DNA of 36,473 nucleotides from Candidatus Acidiferrales bacterium (GTDB lineage Bacteria > Acidobacteriota > Terriglobia > Acidiferrales > UBA7541): positions 1 to 36,473 of the forward strand of contig JASHRC010000274.1 of NCBI GenBank assembly GCA_030037525.1, read 5' to 3'. The position numbers and the translations under genes were made by a program. How positions within the stretch are numbered: position 1 is the first letter of the stretch; every line of letters begins with the position of its first letter. The notes under the pieces are model-generated. The model ran no database searches and had not been told where the DNA came from. It saw only the letters and a program-made list of their open reading frames with translations. Of the stretch, positions 8,434-17,478 are shown one piece after another.

Positions 8434-9636
8434 ATGGCCATTGAGGGACTGCAGAAGGAGCAGCGGGGCCGCCGGCTGGGCGATTACCTCAGACGGCTGC
8501 GGCCAGAGCGTTGGCGGATGGCGCCCGTGCCCACTGCCGTCGCGGTCATTCTTTTTGTCGGTCTGGGCCTGTTTGCGGAGGCGTCGGCAAACGAGGGTGT
8601 GGCGTCCAGGACCTCGCCGTGTCCCTCCGGTTTCGTGGATAAAGCCACGCGAGCGCTTGAAAGCTATCGCGCGAGGAGCAAAGCTCCCGGCGTGGCCGTC
8701 GCATTCTTCGACAACAACAAAGCTTGCGTTCTGGTCAGCGGTGTCAACGGCGGGAGAAAGCCGGGTCCAGTCATTCCTCAGACTATCTTCGCCATGGGCT
8801 CGGTGCAGAAGGTCTTCAATGCGACCCTCCTCGCGTATGAGATTGCGCAAGGGAAAACGACGATTGATGACGCGGCAGCGAAATACCTGGTCGCAGCCAA
8901 CGGCAGAAGGGTTTCACCCAGATCTGCTTTCTTTGGAATTACTTTTGGAAATCTTGTAACTCACACGGCGTCGCTTCCCAACGGGCAGCCCCACGCGCCA
9001 GAACGAGACGGCTGGAGTCTCTATCGAGATCGGCCTATGCCATCGGCGCTGATGGCTTTTCTGAATTCTTGGAAGCCACCTTATCCTCCCGGAACGCGCT
9101 ACAGCTATTCGAACCTCGGATTTGTCATTCTGGGACACGCGGTCGCTACGATTGCCAATAGGCCCTACAGCGAGTTCCTCAAGGAGGCGATCACCCGACC
9201 CCTCGGCATGACACGCACCGCTCGGGCTATTTGCGACCGGCCAAACCCGTTGTGTGCGTCCGGGCACAACGCAGACGGGCAGCCCGCTGCCGGGAGTCCC
9301 GTGGGGCTTTGGACTACGGCCGAAGACATGTTGCTTTTCATCGAGGCGAATCTCGGGGCTCTCCCGTTGCCAGATTTGCAGGCCCGGGCAATCAGCATCA
9401 CCCATCAGGAGTTGTTTCGCGAAGACGCAAACCATGCTGTCGGCATGGCTTGGGAAGAGTGGCACAGCGGCGATGCTTTGCTTCTCTCCAAGAATGGCGA
9501 GGACTCTGGCTTTACCAGTTGGCTAGCCTTTCAGCCCAACCGCTACCGCGGGGTTGCCGTGCTCAGTAATGGAGCGGGGAAGCCGGCCCCCGCAAGCCTG
9601 GGACTAGAATTGTTGTCGATGTCCGCTGATCACTGA
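8434..9636 (+). CDS. beta-lactamase-family (class C-like) serine hydrolase, exported
   Basis: A 400-residue protein of the class C beta-lactamase/D-Ala-D-Ala carboxypeptidase/esterase superfamily. A basic n-region of ~30 residues leads into a hydrophobic stretch at about 32-50 ('VPTAVAVILFVGLGLFAEAS'), suggesting a long signal peptide or membrane anchor. The nucleophile motif SxxK is S123-V-Q-K126, the second motif YxN is Y225-S-N227, and 'SKNGEDSGFTSW' near residue 350 occupies the place of the third motif (KTG/HxG). 'PLGMTRTA' and 'GLWTTAEDMLLF' are typical of this family. Substrate cannot be read from the sequence; peptidoglycan peptides, esters or amides are all possible. The ATG at 8434 follows a GAGGGGGG ribosome site. 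The 250-base gap upstream contains a TTGACA at 8335 but no convincing -10. Confidence 0.88.
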   Translation: MAIEGLQKEQRGRRLGDYLRRLRPERWRMAPVPTAVAVILFVGLGLFAEASANEGVASRTSPCPSGFVDKATRALESYRARSKAPGVAVAFFDNNKACVLVSGVNGGRKPGPVIPQTIFAMGSVQKVFNATLLAYEIAQGKTTIDDAAAKYLVAANGRRVSPRSAFFGITFGNLVTHTASLPNGQPHAPERDGWSLYRDRPMPSALMAFLNSWKPPYPPGTRYSYSNLGFVILGHAVATIANRPYSEFLKEAITRPLGMTRTARAICDRPNPLCASGHNADGQPAAGSPVGLWTTAEDMLLFIEANLGALPLPDLQARAISITHQELFREDANHAVGMAWEEWHSGDALLLSKNGEDSGFTSWLAFQPNRYRGVAVLSNGAGKPAPASLGLELLSMSADH

Positions 9637-9856
9637 TTCGAGACCTGGTAGGAATATCTTCCGAAACTTAAATTGCGTCGAAGCCTCTACGCGTGCGGCC
9701 CCGAAATGGGAAGTGCTGCCAGGCGGGCGTTAGAACGGCAAAAACCGCACGATGTCTGGATCTGTGTCTCTCCAACCGATGAGGGATGCGGCGGCAGGGC
9801 AGCGAATGCGCCGGGGCGACGCTGTGCCGATGTGGCAACCGCTGAAGATTGTTGAA

Positions 9857-9884
9857 TTGAACCGGATGCGGCGGTGAGTATAGA
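9857..9884 (+). promoter_or_regulatory. candidate sigma70-type promoter of the di-heme oxidoreductase gene
   Basis: TTGAAC at 9857-9862 and TATAGA at 9879-9884 are separated by 16 bases and lie about 30 bases upstream of the GTG start at 9914. Each hexamer matches consensus at four or five positions. This is a pattern call only. The remainder of the gap 9637-9856 shows no gene. Confidence 0.4.
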
Positions 9885-9913
9885 GTTGCGCTGACCAGTC
9901 CGGCAGGTGCGCT

Positions 9914-11215
9914 GTGAAAGTTTTCCTCGCGACGGCTGTGTTCTCTCTGCTGCTGGTGGCGCTCGCGCAGCAACCCACGGAAGCGCCGACCGGATTCGAC
10001 AACCAGACGAACGGATTCGTGGATCAGGCGACGCACGCGAGCGACCAGGCGGCGTTCGAAGCGGTGCTGCAAATACCGGAGGGTCTGGGGCCGCTGTACA
10101 ACGCGCAGGCCTGCCGGGAGTGCCACCAGAATCCGACGTCGGGCGGACAGAGCCAAATCACGGAACTGCGTGTGGGGCATCTCGATGCCGCGGGCCATTT
10201 CCAGAATCCTGAAATTCCCATCGCGGATGGGGCCGAAATAATAAAGGGACGGTCGCTGGTTAACGATCGCGCCATTTGCCCGAACGCCTCTTTCCCGAAC
10301 ACGCAGATTCAGGAGCGAGTGCCAGATTCAGAAAAGGTGCGGACGTTGCGCACGTCGCTCAACCTGCTGGGCGACGGATTCGTGGAAGCCATCGCGGATC
10401 AAACTTTGATTGATCTGGCACGCGATCAGTGCAAGAAGAGCAAGCGCAAAATCTGTGGCCAGGTGCTGTACGTTCCGATCTTGGAAGCTCCGGGTAAGAT
10501 CGGCGTCGGAAGATTCGGGTGGAAGGATCAGCACGCGAGTCTGCTTTCGTTCGCAGGCGATGCGTATCTGAACGAAATGGGAATCACGAACAAGCTGTTT
10601 CCAACGGAAGTGACCTTACTGTGTAACACGGTGCGCGAGCCGAATGATGTTCCCGGCCCGAACGGGCTCGAGCACATTGATCAGTTCGCGCGATTCATTC
10701 GCGCGACCGAAGCGCCGGCACGTGACGCCGAGGCGGCCAAAACCACGAGTGCCCAGGTTGGTGAGGAGTTCTTCAATAAGATCGGGTGCGCGACCTGCCA
10801 CGTCGCCACGCTGGCCACAGCGCCCGCAGGCACGGTAATTGACGGCGGCACGCTGACGATTCCCGCGGCGCTGGGCAGCAAGACGATTCATCCCTGGGGC
10901 GATTTCCTGCTGCACGACGTGGGCACAGGCGACGGCATCGTGATGGCCGTGACCGAGCATTACGGCCGCACCTTCAGGTCAGAACAATGGCGGAGCTTTT
11001 CGATCGTGGATTTGGGCAGCACGCAGAACAAGATACGCACGGCACCCCTGTGGGGCGTGCGGCTGCGGTCGCGCTTGATGCATGATGGGGCCTCGCTGAC
11101 GTTCCGCGACGCCATTCTGCGGCATCAGGGTGAGGCAGCACATGTGACGCGAGAATTCACCAAGATGAAGCCGCAGGAGCAGGAAGAACTGTTCGATTTT
11201 TTAAGATCGCTCTGA
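9914..11215 (+). CDS. di-heme oxidoreductase (DHOR/DUF1111 family), putative thiol oxidoreductase
   Basis: A 433-residue exported cytochrome. The N-terminus 'MKVFLATAVFSLLLVALAQQ' is a signal peptide. Two c-type heme attachment sites are visible: C67-R-E-C70-H71 ('ACRECHQNP') and C292-A-T-C295-H296 ('IGCATCHVA'). Between and after them are the family blocks 'TSLNLLGDGFVEAI', 'GRFGWKDQHASLLSF', 'NEMGITN' and 'IRTAPLWGVRLRSRLMHDG', and the C-terminal 'AILRHQGEA' helix. The family resembles MauG/cytochrome c peroxidase, but its physiological reaction is largely unknown. Heme attachment requires export and a cytochrome c maturation system not seen here. The start is a GTG at 9914 with a GGCAGG sequence upstream. 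It is followed by a lipoprotein on the same strand after 199 bases. Confidence 0.9.
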   Translation: MKVFLATAVFSLLLVALAQQPTEAPTGFDNQTNGFVDQATHASDQAAFEAVLQIPEGLGPLYNAQACRECHQNPTSGGQSQITELRVGHLDAAGHFQNPEIPIADGAEIIKGRSLVNDRAICPNASFPNTQIQERVPDSEKVRTLRTSLNLLGDGFVEAIADQTLIDLARDQCKKSKRKICGQVLYVPILEAPGKIGVGRFGWKDQHASLLSFAGDAYLNEMGITNKLFPTEVTLLCNTVREPNDVPGPNGLEHIDQFARFIRATEAPARDAEAAKTTSAQVGEEFFNKIGCATCHVATLATAPAGTVIDGGTLTIPAALGSKTIHPWGDFLLHDVGTGDGIVMAVTEHYGRTFRSEQWRSFSIVDLGSTQNKIRTAPLWGVRLRSRLMHDGASLTFRDAILRHQGEAAHVTREFTKMKPQEQEELFDFLRSL

Positions 11216-11414
11216 TCGCTGAATGCCGATCCATCAGGTCCTCCTCCAGGAAGGCCTTCCAAAGCAGTGAACCACACGCCCCGCGCCGGCGGTTCCCAAG
11301 TCGCGCGGTCCCAACCTGTGCGCTCGTACCTGTCCTTTTTCTGTCCTTTGAGAGCCCATTCCCCGTCTGGCCGATACGGCAAAATAGGGCAATGCTTTAG
11401 GGAGGTTATCCCCT

Positions 11415-13415
11415 GTGCGCTGGATTGGTGTTTGCGAAACGATGCTGATGCTCCTGGTGCTGAGCGCTTGCGCGGGCTCGACCGTTCCGGGCGGGGGCGG
11501 CGGCAACAACAATGTCGCGCCGACGATTACGACACAACCGACGAGTCAAACGGTGACGGCGCCCGCGTCCGCTACGTTCAGCGTGACGGCGACAGGCACT
11601 CCTGCGCCCGCCTACCAATGGCAAGAAGAGGCGGCGGGGCAGAACAGCTTCACGAACATCGCCGGAGCTACCTCGTCGACCTACAACACCGGGGCAACGG
11701 CGACGGCAGAGAGCGGATCGAAACTTCAAGTAGTGGTCAGCAATGCGGTCGGCTCGCAGACCAGCGTGGCAGTCACACTCACGGTGAATCCCGCGCCATC
11801 TCCGAGCAACATCACGGTTCTGACGTATCACAATGACAACTCGCGCACGGGCCAGAATCTGAATGAAACGACGCTCACGCCCGCCAACGTGGCTTCGGCG
11901 CAGTTCGGGGTGCTCGGAACGATCGTTGTGGATGGCCCAGTGGACGCGGAGCCTCTGTACGTTGGCGGCTTGACGATCAATGGCGTATCGCACAACGTCG
12001 TCTTCGCCGTCACTGAAAATGATTCCGTATACGCGTTCGACGCGGATTCGTTTGGGCAGCTGTGGCAAAACCAGGTGCTCAGCGGCACAGGTGAATCACC
12101 GAGCGATCCTCGCGATTGCAGCCAAGTCGAACCCACGATCGGCATTACTTCGACTCCAGTCATCGATCTCAACGCGGGGCCTCACGGCACAATCTTCGTG
12201 GTCGCTATGTCGAAAGATTCGGGGGGAAATTACCATCAGCGTCTGCATGCCCTTGACATCACGACCGGGTCGGATCTGATGACCGCGACGGAGATTCAAG
12301 CCAGTGGTTTTGCACCCGGTCAGTATGAGGAACGATCCGCACTGCTGTTGCTCAATGGCGTGATCTATTTGGCGTGGACGTCGCACTGCGACAACAGCCC
12401 CTATAACGCCTGGGTAATGGGCTACGGTGAATCATCGCTCCAGCAGGTGAGCGCGATCAATTTGACTCCCGATGGCGGCGGCGGAGGCATTTGGATGGCC
12501 GGCGACGGTTTGGCTGCCGATTCATCCGGCAATATCTACTTCTTGGATGGAAACGGCACGTTCGATACGACTCTCGAGAACGGATTCCCCAACGAAGGCG
12601 ATTACGGAAATGGCTTCATCAAGCTCTCAACGACGAACAACACTCTCGGTGTCGCCGATTATTTCGAAATGTTCGACACGGTCAATCAGTCAAATAATGA
12701 CCGGGACCTTGGTTCGGGAGGTGTGCTGCTCCTGCCTGACATGACCGATTCTGGCGGTGTTACGCGTCACCTTGCGATTGGTGCAGGCAAGGCGGACGCG
12801 AATACGGGAAACGTGATGCTGTATGTCGCGAATCGCGACAACATGGGCAAGTTCAATCCGAACAACGACAACGCGATCTATCAAGAACTCAGTGCCGCGC
12901 TTCAGGGAGGACAGGGAATTTGGGCTGCTCCCGCTTACTTCAATGGCACGCTCTATTACGGAGCTGTGAACGACAATTTGAGAGCGTTTGCAATCACACA
13001 GGCGATGGTGGCTTCTTCGGCGTCTTCCACGAGTCCGGAAACTTACGGCTATCCGGGCGCGACGCCGAGCATCTCCGCCAATGGGTCCACCAATCCACCC
13101 ACGAACGGAATCGTCTGGGCCATCGAATCATCCGGAACGCTGAATGCCTACAACGCGACCAACCTGGGCAACGAATTATTTAGCGCAGGATTCCCCGCGA
13201 ACGCCGCGACCAAATTCATCACGCCGATGATCGCGAATGGAAAAGTGTATGTCGGCACCGGCGCTGCAAGTGGCAACCCCGGCACAGTTGTGGTGTTCGG
13301 TCTATCCAACCAAGGTGCGGGGCTCGTGCGGAAGCAGCGACCCCCGCGCGACCGGCGCCGGTCGCTACCACAACTTAAGACGCCCCATCCGGGCAGCAGC
13401 ACTCCCGGTCTCTAG
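11415..13415 (+). CDS. lipoprotein with an Ig-like domain and a PQQ-like beta-propeller
   Basis: A 666-residue exported protein. The signal peptide ends in the lipobox L-S-A-C (C19), followed by a glycine-rich linker (GSTVPGGGGGNNN). Residues ~34-125 form an Ig-like domain ('PTITTQPTSQTVTAPASATF' ... 'VVVSNAVGSQTSVAVTLTV'). The rest (~130-640) has repeated 'VYAFDADSFGQLWQ', 'LHALDITTG' and 'KVYVGTGAASGNPGTVVVFG' blades typical of PQQ-like quinoprotein propellers, often surface proteins in Acidobacteria. No enzyme residues are assigned. The start is a GTG at 11415 with a GGGAGG ribosome site. The final ~30 residues after 'VVVFGL' are basic and proline-rich ('VRKQRPPRDRRRS') and unlike the propeller, suggesting loss of an earlier stop codon. 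Confidence 0.85.
   Translation: MRWIGVCETMLMLLVLSACAGSTVPGGGGGNNNVAPTITTQPTSQTVTAPASATFSVTATGTPAPAYQWQEEAAGQNSFTNIAGATSSTYNTGATATAESGSKLQVVVSNAVGSQTSVAVTLTVNPAPSPSNITVLTYHNDNSRTGQNLNETTLTPANVASAQFGVLGTIVVDGPVDAEPLYVGGLTINGVSHNVVFAVTENDSVYAFDADSFGQLWQNQVLSGTGESPSDPRDCSQVEPTIGITSTPVIDLNAGPHGTIFVVAMSKDSGGNYHQRLHALDITTGSDLMTATEIQASGFAPGQYEERSALLLLNGVIYLAWTSHCDNSPYNAWVMGYGESSLQQVSAINLTPDGGGGGIWMAGDGLAADSSGNIYFLDGNGTFDTTLENGFPNEGDYGNGFIKLSTTNNTLGVADYFEMFDTVNQSNNDRDLGSGGVLLLPDMTDSGGVTRHLAIGAGKADANTGNVMLYVANRDNMGKFNPNNDNAIYQELSAALQGGQGIWAAPAYFNGTLYYGAVNDNLRAFAITQAMVASSASSTSPETYGYPGATPSISANGSTNPPTNGIVWAIESSGTLNAYNATNLGNELFSAGFPANAATKFITPMIANGKVYVGTGAASGNPGTVVVFGLSNQGAGLVRKQRPPRDRRRSLPQLKTPHPGSSTPGL
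13348..13365. repeat. GC-rich hairpin inside the odd 3' tail of the lipoprotein gene
   Basis: The bases GCGACCGGCGCCGGTCGC form a perfect palindrome with 7-base stems around GCGC. They lie inside the basic C-terminal tail of the lipoprotein reading frame. There is no T-run after it, so it is not a standard intrinsic terminator. It may be a relic of the original 3' untranslated region now read as coding sequence. Confidence 0.35.
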
Positions 13416-13887
13416 TGCGCTATTGATCCGAGTGCGCCGAGATTCTGAATGTGTACAACGGCGACGGACAGCGGGGGCGGAGGCGCCTTGCGGGAGGCGC
13501 CGGTGAAAGCTAGTGGCAAAGTAGCCCGCTCGGATTATTCTTCACAGTACGAAGCGGAAAGGCTCGCTTGCCCGTTGAGTCTGCAGGGCATTGTAAAGTC
13601 CCGACTTACTGCATTCCTACCGGAAGGAGCCAAAACGCGTGGAAAACTGTGTATGCCGTTTATCATCATAGACTTACATGTTCTCACCCGAAAAGAAAAT
13701 CAGGGGGTCTCGTGGTAAGGCTTTTTTTTAGAGAAACATCGCATTTCGGCGCGCCGAATGCAGGGACTCTCGAGCAGCTTTGCGGGAAATTCCAGTGAGC
13801 AAACCTCGAGGCGGGCAAATCGCGGGGTCGCGTGCAACCAATCAGATTCATTCAAACCTTACCGACAGCCTGAAACAGCACTGTAAA
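13416..13887. other. intergenic stretch without a recognised gene
   Basis: About 470 bases between the lipoprotein and the carboxypeptidase-regulatory-like gene. Frames here are short and compositionally unlike proteins. Notable items are two GGAGGCGCC copies near 13488-13503, which can pair with each other, and a run of eight T at about 13722-13729 without a convincing stem. In-frame TTG/GTG codons at 13780 and 13795 could extend the next gene upstream, but the added residues do not look like a signal peptide. Confidence 0.4.
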
Positions 13888-14976
13888 ATGATGGCCGTGA
13901 AATTTGCGCAGGAAAATTCGCGCTGGCGTTTTGGGGGCCAAGGCGGGCGCGTCGCGGTCCCCAATTGGCTCTTGGTCAGCGTAATTGTCCTGGCCTGCGG
14001 CTGTTCTGCACTTGCGCAAACGCCCCAGCCGCAGCAGGACCCCCAATCGCCTGACCAACAAGCGCCGGGAATAATCTATGGAACGGTGGTGGATCAATCG
14101 GGCGCTGCCGTGGCCGGAGCGCGCGTGAAACTCACGCGCCCGAATTCCACGGCCAGCGAGGTGACGGACACCAGCGAGACCGGCGTATTCTCGCTCGACA
14201 ATATCCCGCCGGGGTCTTATCAGCTCACCGTCGAAGCGGCGCAATTCGCAACGCAGACAATTTCCGCAACGCTCGAACCCGGGCAGATGTACCTCACGCC
14301 GACGATCACCATGGCGGTCGCGCCTGTAGTCAGCACGATCAAGGTCACGCCACCGACCTACGAAGTGGCGGAAGTGCAGCTCCAAGAGGAAGAGCAGCAG
14401 CGCATCTTCGGCTTCATCCCGAATTTTTATGTTACGTACGTTCCCCACGCGGTTCCGCTCAGTCCGAGGCAGAAATTCCGGCTGGCGCTGAAGACGATGG
14501 TGGATCCCGTGAACGTAGGCCTCGTCTCGGCCGCGGCGGGGATCGAGCAGGCGTCGAATCAGTTCGGCGGATACGGCCAGGGCCCGGAGGGCTATGGCAA
14601 GCGATTTGGAGCTTCGTATGCGGATTTTGTTACGAGCACATTAATCGGGTCAGCAGCGCTGCCTGTGTTGCTGAAGCAGGACCCGCGATACTTTTACAAA
14701 GGCACCGGGACCAAGAAATCGCGCGTTCTGTACGCCATCGCGAATGCGGTGATCTGCAAAGGCGACAACGGGCGCTGGCAACCGAATTATTCGAGCATCG
14801 CGAGCACGCTCGCCACGGGCGGAATTTCGAACCTCTATTACCCGCCGCACGATCGTACGGGCGCCGGAATGACGTTTGAGAACGCGGGGATCAGCTTCGC
14901 AGAAGGCGCGGCCACGAATCTGATACAGGAATTCGTCGTAAAAAAACTGACGCCGAACCTCCCGAATCGCAAGTGA
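13888..14976 (+). CDS. exported protein with a carboxypeptidase-regulatory-like domain and an unknown C-terminal domain
   Basis: The start is set at the paired ATG codons at 13888/13891. An open frame reaches a TTG at 13780, so the exact start is unsure. A hydrophobic segment ('NWLLVSVIVLACGCSALAQ') follows a ~25-residue n-region and probably ends in a signal-peptidase I site. A Q/P-rich linker comes next. Then 'GIIYGTVVDQSGAAVAGARV', 'SETGVFSLDNIPPGSYQLTV' and 'AAQFATQTISATLEPGQ' give one carboxypeptidase-regulatory-like (transthyretin-fold) domain, common in acidobacterial outer-membrane TonB-type proteins. The remaining ~200 residues ('RQKFRLALKTMVDPVNVG', 'LKQDPRYFYKGTGTKKSR', 'FEFAAQ'-less) contain no TonB-barrel signature and are not recognised. 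Small size and absence of a plug/barrel argue against a full receptor. Function unknown. Confidence 0.8.
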   Translation: MMAVKFAQENSRWRFGGQGGRVAVPNWLLVSVIVLACGCSALAQTPQPQQDPQSPDQQAPGIIYGTVVDQSGAAVAGARVKLTRPNSTASEVTDTSETGVFSLDNIPPGSYQLTVEAAQFATQTISATLEPGQMYLTPTITMAVAPVVSTIKVTPPTYEVAEVQLQEEEQQRIFGFIPNFYVTYVPHAVPLSPRQKFRLALKTMVDPVNVGLVSAAAGIEQASNQFGGYGQGPEGYGKRFGASYADFVTSTLIGSAALPVLLKQDPRYFYKGTGTKKSRVLYAIANAVICKGDNGRWQPNYSSIASTLATGGISNLYYPPHDRTGAGMTFENAGISFAEGAATNLIQEFVVKKLTPNLPNRK

Positions 14977-15581
14977 AGAAATGCCGCGACTGCGACCTTC
15001 CTTGGCCGATGGCACGAGTCTTTCAGCACGTTCGTTTGGGTCTGGACACCCCGCCTGCGCCGGTATTAAGAGTGGCGTGGTTTAGGCCAGCCACGGCTCC
15101 GGCGCTCGTGTGGCGTCGAACATTCTGTCCACGATCGATGCGGGAAGCATTCGGGACCCGCTCGCAGTTCACCGAGCGTCCGAAAAAACGCCTACCGCGC
15201 CAGTATTCAGTCGTTTTCAGCGAAGGCTCAAGAGGTCCGACTCGGACTTTCTACAAATCGAAGGTCCCGTTTATTAACTTGCTGGTAACGTAATTCCACA
15301 GATTTAGCTCACCACCGATCCACCAAAGCTAGAATCAAGGCGATGGCCGACTTCTGTTTTTCGAGGGCCTGTTTCCACTAACGAACCCTGTTGTGCAGTC
15401 AAGAATCACATGTGGCGCCCCGGAAGACAGCGTTTCATTCTCGGTGCCGCTGGTCGTCCGCGAGTCGTTCAACGCGTGGCAAGAGGGTGACAGGCATCGC
15501 CAAGAGAGGACTGAGTCGGAAGCGCAGCCTGCCACCTGGGATGGCTTGGTTCGGGCCCTGTGATGGCAGGGGGCCGGAGAA
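14977..15581. other. 600-base intergenic region, no gene recognised
   Basis: Frames in all directions are short or are shadows. No transposase or tRNA pattern could be read. The only structure noted is a perfect short palindrome, GTCCGA-C-TCGGAC at 15235-15247, lying 335 bases before the histidine kinase start. The promoter for the downstream signalling operon should lie in this region, but no convincing -35/-10 pair was found. Confidence 0.4.
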
Positions 15582-17036
15582 ATGAATTTGGCGAGCGCCG
15601 AAGTCCATGCAGCACAAGCCGTCCATCCGTCCAGGAGACAAACGTACCATCTCGCCCTCGATGGCATTCGCAAGATCGAACGACGCGAGTGGCGTCTGTG
15701 GGCATGCGCCGTAGTCATAACGCTCCTTCTCACGCTGGGAATCGCCTCGTTCGTCTTCCCCAGGACCATTGTTTCCTTCCGAGTGCCCGAGGGGTTGAGC
15801 GGCACTGTGCTCGGGCTGATTGGCTTGGTTTTATTATTCGATGTCTACGTTATTTACCAGCAGTACCAAGTCCACAGCATTCGTCGCCAATTCAATGAAC
15901 GGGATGAACTTTTCCGGTTGATCACCGAAAAAGCGGCCGACATGATCGCGGTTGTAGACACGAAGGGTCACCGAGTCTACAACAGCCCGTCGTACGAGCG
16001 GATCTTGGGCTACACGCGGGAGCAGCTTGAGGCGACCTCGGCGTTTGAACAGATCCATCCCGACGACCGAGAGAAAGTCAAAGATGCAGCGGCAGAGGCA
16101 ATCCGCAATGGAGTGGGCCAGCGGATTGAATACCGGATGCGCCACGGAGACGGTAGCTGGCGCTGCCTAGAGTCCACTGCCAGCGCGATCTTAGGTGAAG
16201 ACGGGAACGTCGAGAAGCTCGTTATCGTGAACCGCGATATCACTGATCGAAAGCTCGCCGAGGATGCTCTCCAAGAACACAAGAATCATCTGGAAGAGCT
16301 CGTAGCGACGCGCACGGCCGAACTTGCCCGCAAGGTGGAGGAACTGGCCGGCTCCAACAGGGACCTGGAACAGTTCGCTTATGTGGCCTCGCATGATCTC
16401 CAGGAACCACTTCGGATGGTGGCGAGCTATACACAGCTCTTGGCGCACCGTTACAGGGGAAAGCTCGATTCCGATGCAGACGAATTCATTGGCTTTGCCG
16501 TGGATGGGGCGAGCCGGATGCAACAGCTTATCGAAGATCTCTTGTCCTATTCTCGCCTAACGACCAGAGGAAAGGCGCTCACTTGGACTCAGAGCGAAAC
16601 TGCCTGCAACACCGCCATTCGAAACCTGCAGGAGTCCGTTAAGGACTCGAACGCGGTCGTTCGCGTCGGAAGCCTCCCGGAGGTATTCGCAGATGCCGGC
16701 CAGTTGACGGCTCTGTTCCAGAATCTGATTGGGAACGCGATCAAATACCGCGAGCAGCGCAGCCCGGAAATCCAGGTTGATGCACGGCTCCGGGGACAAG
16801 AATGGGTTTTCTCCGTGCAGGATAACGGGATCGGGATCGAGCCGCAATACTTCGAGCGCATTTTTCAGATGTTCCAGAGGCTCCATTCACGCAAGGACTA
16901 TCCAGGGACAGGGATCGGACTGGCCGCCTGCAAGAAAATTGTGGAACGGCACGGAGGAAGGATTTGGGTGGAATCGCGCCCCGGCGAGGGGTCCACCTTT
17001 TTCTTTACCATCCCGGAGGTGGCGGGTAGCAAGTGA
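15582..17036 (+). CDS. membrane PAS histidine kinase
   Basis: A 484-residue sensor kinase. Two hydrophobic segments at about 39-60 and 72-95 place it in the inner membrane with only a short outside loop. A PAS domain follows at ~106-228 ('[20 protein letters not shown]', '[14 protein letters not shown]', ending '[15 protein letters not shown]'), then a coiled coil. The HisKA domain has the phosphoacceptor H271 in '[16 protein letters not shown]', and the ATPase domain has N ('[12 protein letters not shown]'), G1 ('[17 protein letters not shown]') and G2 ('[13 protein letters not shown]') boxes. The '[10 protein letters not shown]' box belongs to the phytochrome-like kinase group that pairs with Rcp1-type receivers. 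Its stop overlaps the next gene by 4 bases, so kinase and receiver are probably translated together. Confidence 0.93.
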   Translation: MNLASAEVHAAQAVHPSRRQTYHLALDGIRKIERREWRLWACAVVITLLLTLGIASFVFPRTIVSFRVPEGLSGTVLGLIGLVLLFDVYVIYQQYQVHSIRRQFNERDELFRLITEKAADMIAVVDTKGHRVYNSPSYERILGYTREQLEATSAFEQIHPDDREKVKDAAAEAIRNGVGQRIEYRMRHGDGSWRCLESTASAILGEDGNVEKLVIVNRDITDRKLAEDALQEHKNHLEELVATRTAELARKVEELAGSNRDLEQFAYVASHDLQEPLRMVASYTQLLAHRYRGKLDSDADEFIGFAVDGASRMQQLIEDLLSYSRLTTRGKALTWTQSETACNTAIRNLQESVKDSNAVVRVGSLPEVFADAGQLTALFQNLIGNAIKYREQRSPEIQVDARLRGQEWVFSVQDNGIGIEPQYFERIFQMFQRLHSRKDYPGTGIGLAACKKIVERHGGRIWVESRPGEGSTFFFTIPEVAGSK

Positions 17037-17476
17037 CAACTCCGAGAACCATCGAAATCCTACTGGTGGAGGATAATCCCGGCGACGTTCGCTTGACGCT
17101 AGAGGCATTCAAAGGGGCCAAGGTGCTGAAGAATTTTGCAGTCGTGAATGACGGGGTCGAGGCTCTCGCGTATCTCCGTCAACAAGGGCCATACGCCAAT
17201 TCGGTGCCTCCTGATTTGATCCTGCTCGATCTGAATCTGCCCAAGAAGGACGGGCGCGAGGTGCTCGCCGAAATCAAAGCCGACGAAAGCCTTAGAAAAA
17301 TCCCGGTTGTCATCTTGACCACGTCCTCAGCCGAAGAGGACATCGCGCGAGCTTACAGCGCCTACGCAAACTGTTACATCACGAAGCCAGTGGACCTGGA
17401 CCAGTTTCTCTGTGTGGTCAGTTCGATAGAAGACTTCTGGCTCAGGCTAGTCAAGCTACCTCCCAGGAGGAATTAG
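17033..17476 (+). CDS. single-domain response regulator, Rcp1 type
   Basis: A 147-residue stand-alone receiver. Acidic pocket E13/D14 ('[12 protein letters not shown]'), phosphoacceptor D66 ('[17 protein letters not shown]'), T96/T97 ('[13 protein letters not shown]') and K118 ('[11 protein letters not shown]') are all present. The 'EDNPGD' and '[14 protein letters not shown]' phrasing is typical of Rcp1-like receivers that serve phytochrome-type kinases. With no output domain it probably acts by protein contact or as a phosphate relay. The GTG start overlaps the kinase stop (GTGA), and the next gene begins 2 bases after its stop. The direct partner is inferred to be the kinase at 15582. Confidence 0.93.
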   Translation: MTTPRTIEILLVEDNPGDVRLTLEAFKGAKVLKNFAVVNDGVEALAYLRQQGPYANSVPPDLILLDLNLPKKDGREVLAEIKADESLRKIPVVILTTSSAEEDIARAYSAYANCYITKPVDLDQFLCVVSSIEDFWLRLVKLPPRRN

Positions 17477-17478
17477 CC

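Noticed and set aside
11406-12068. 220-codon minus-strand frame opposite the lipoprotein gene
   Set aside because: It is an Arg-rich shadow of the Ig-like domain region without a ribosome site or family pattern.
13700-13735. Intrinsic terminator at the eight-T run near 13722
   Set aside because: No GC-rich stem could be paired immediately before the T-run.
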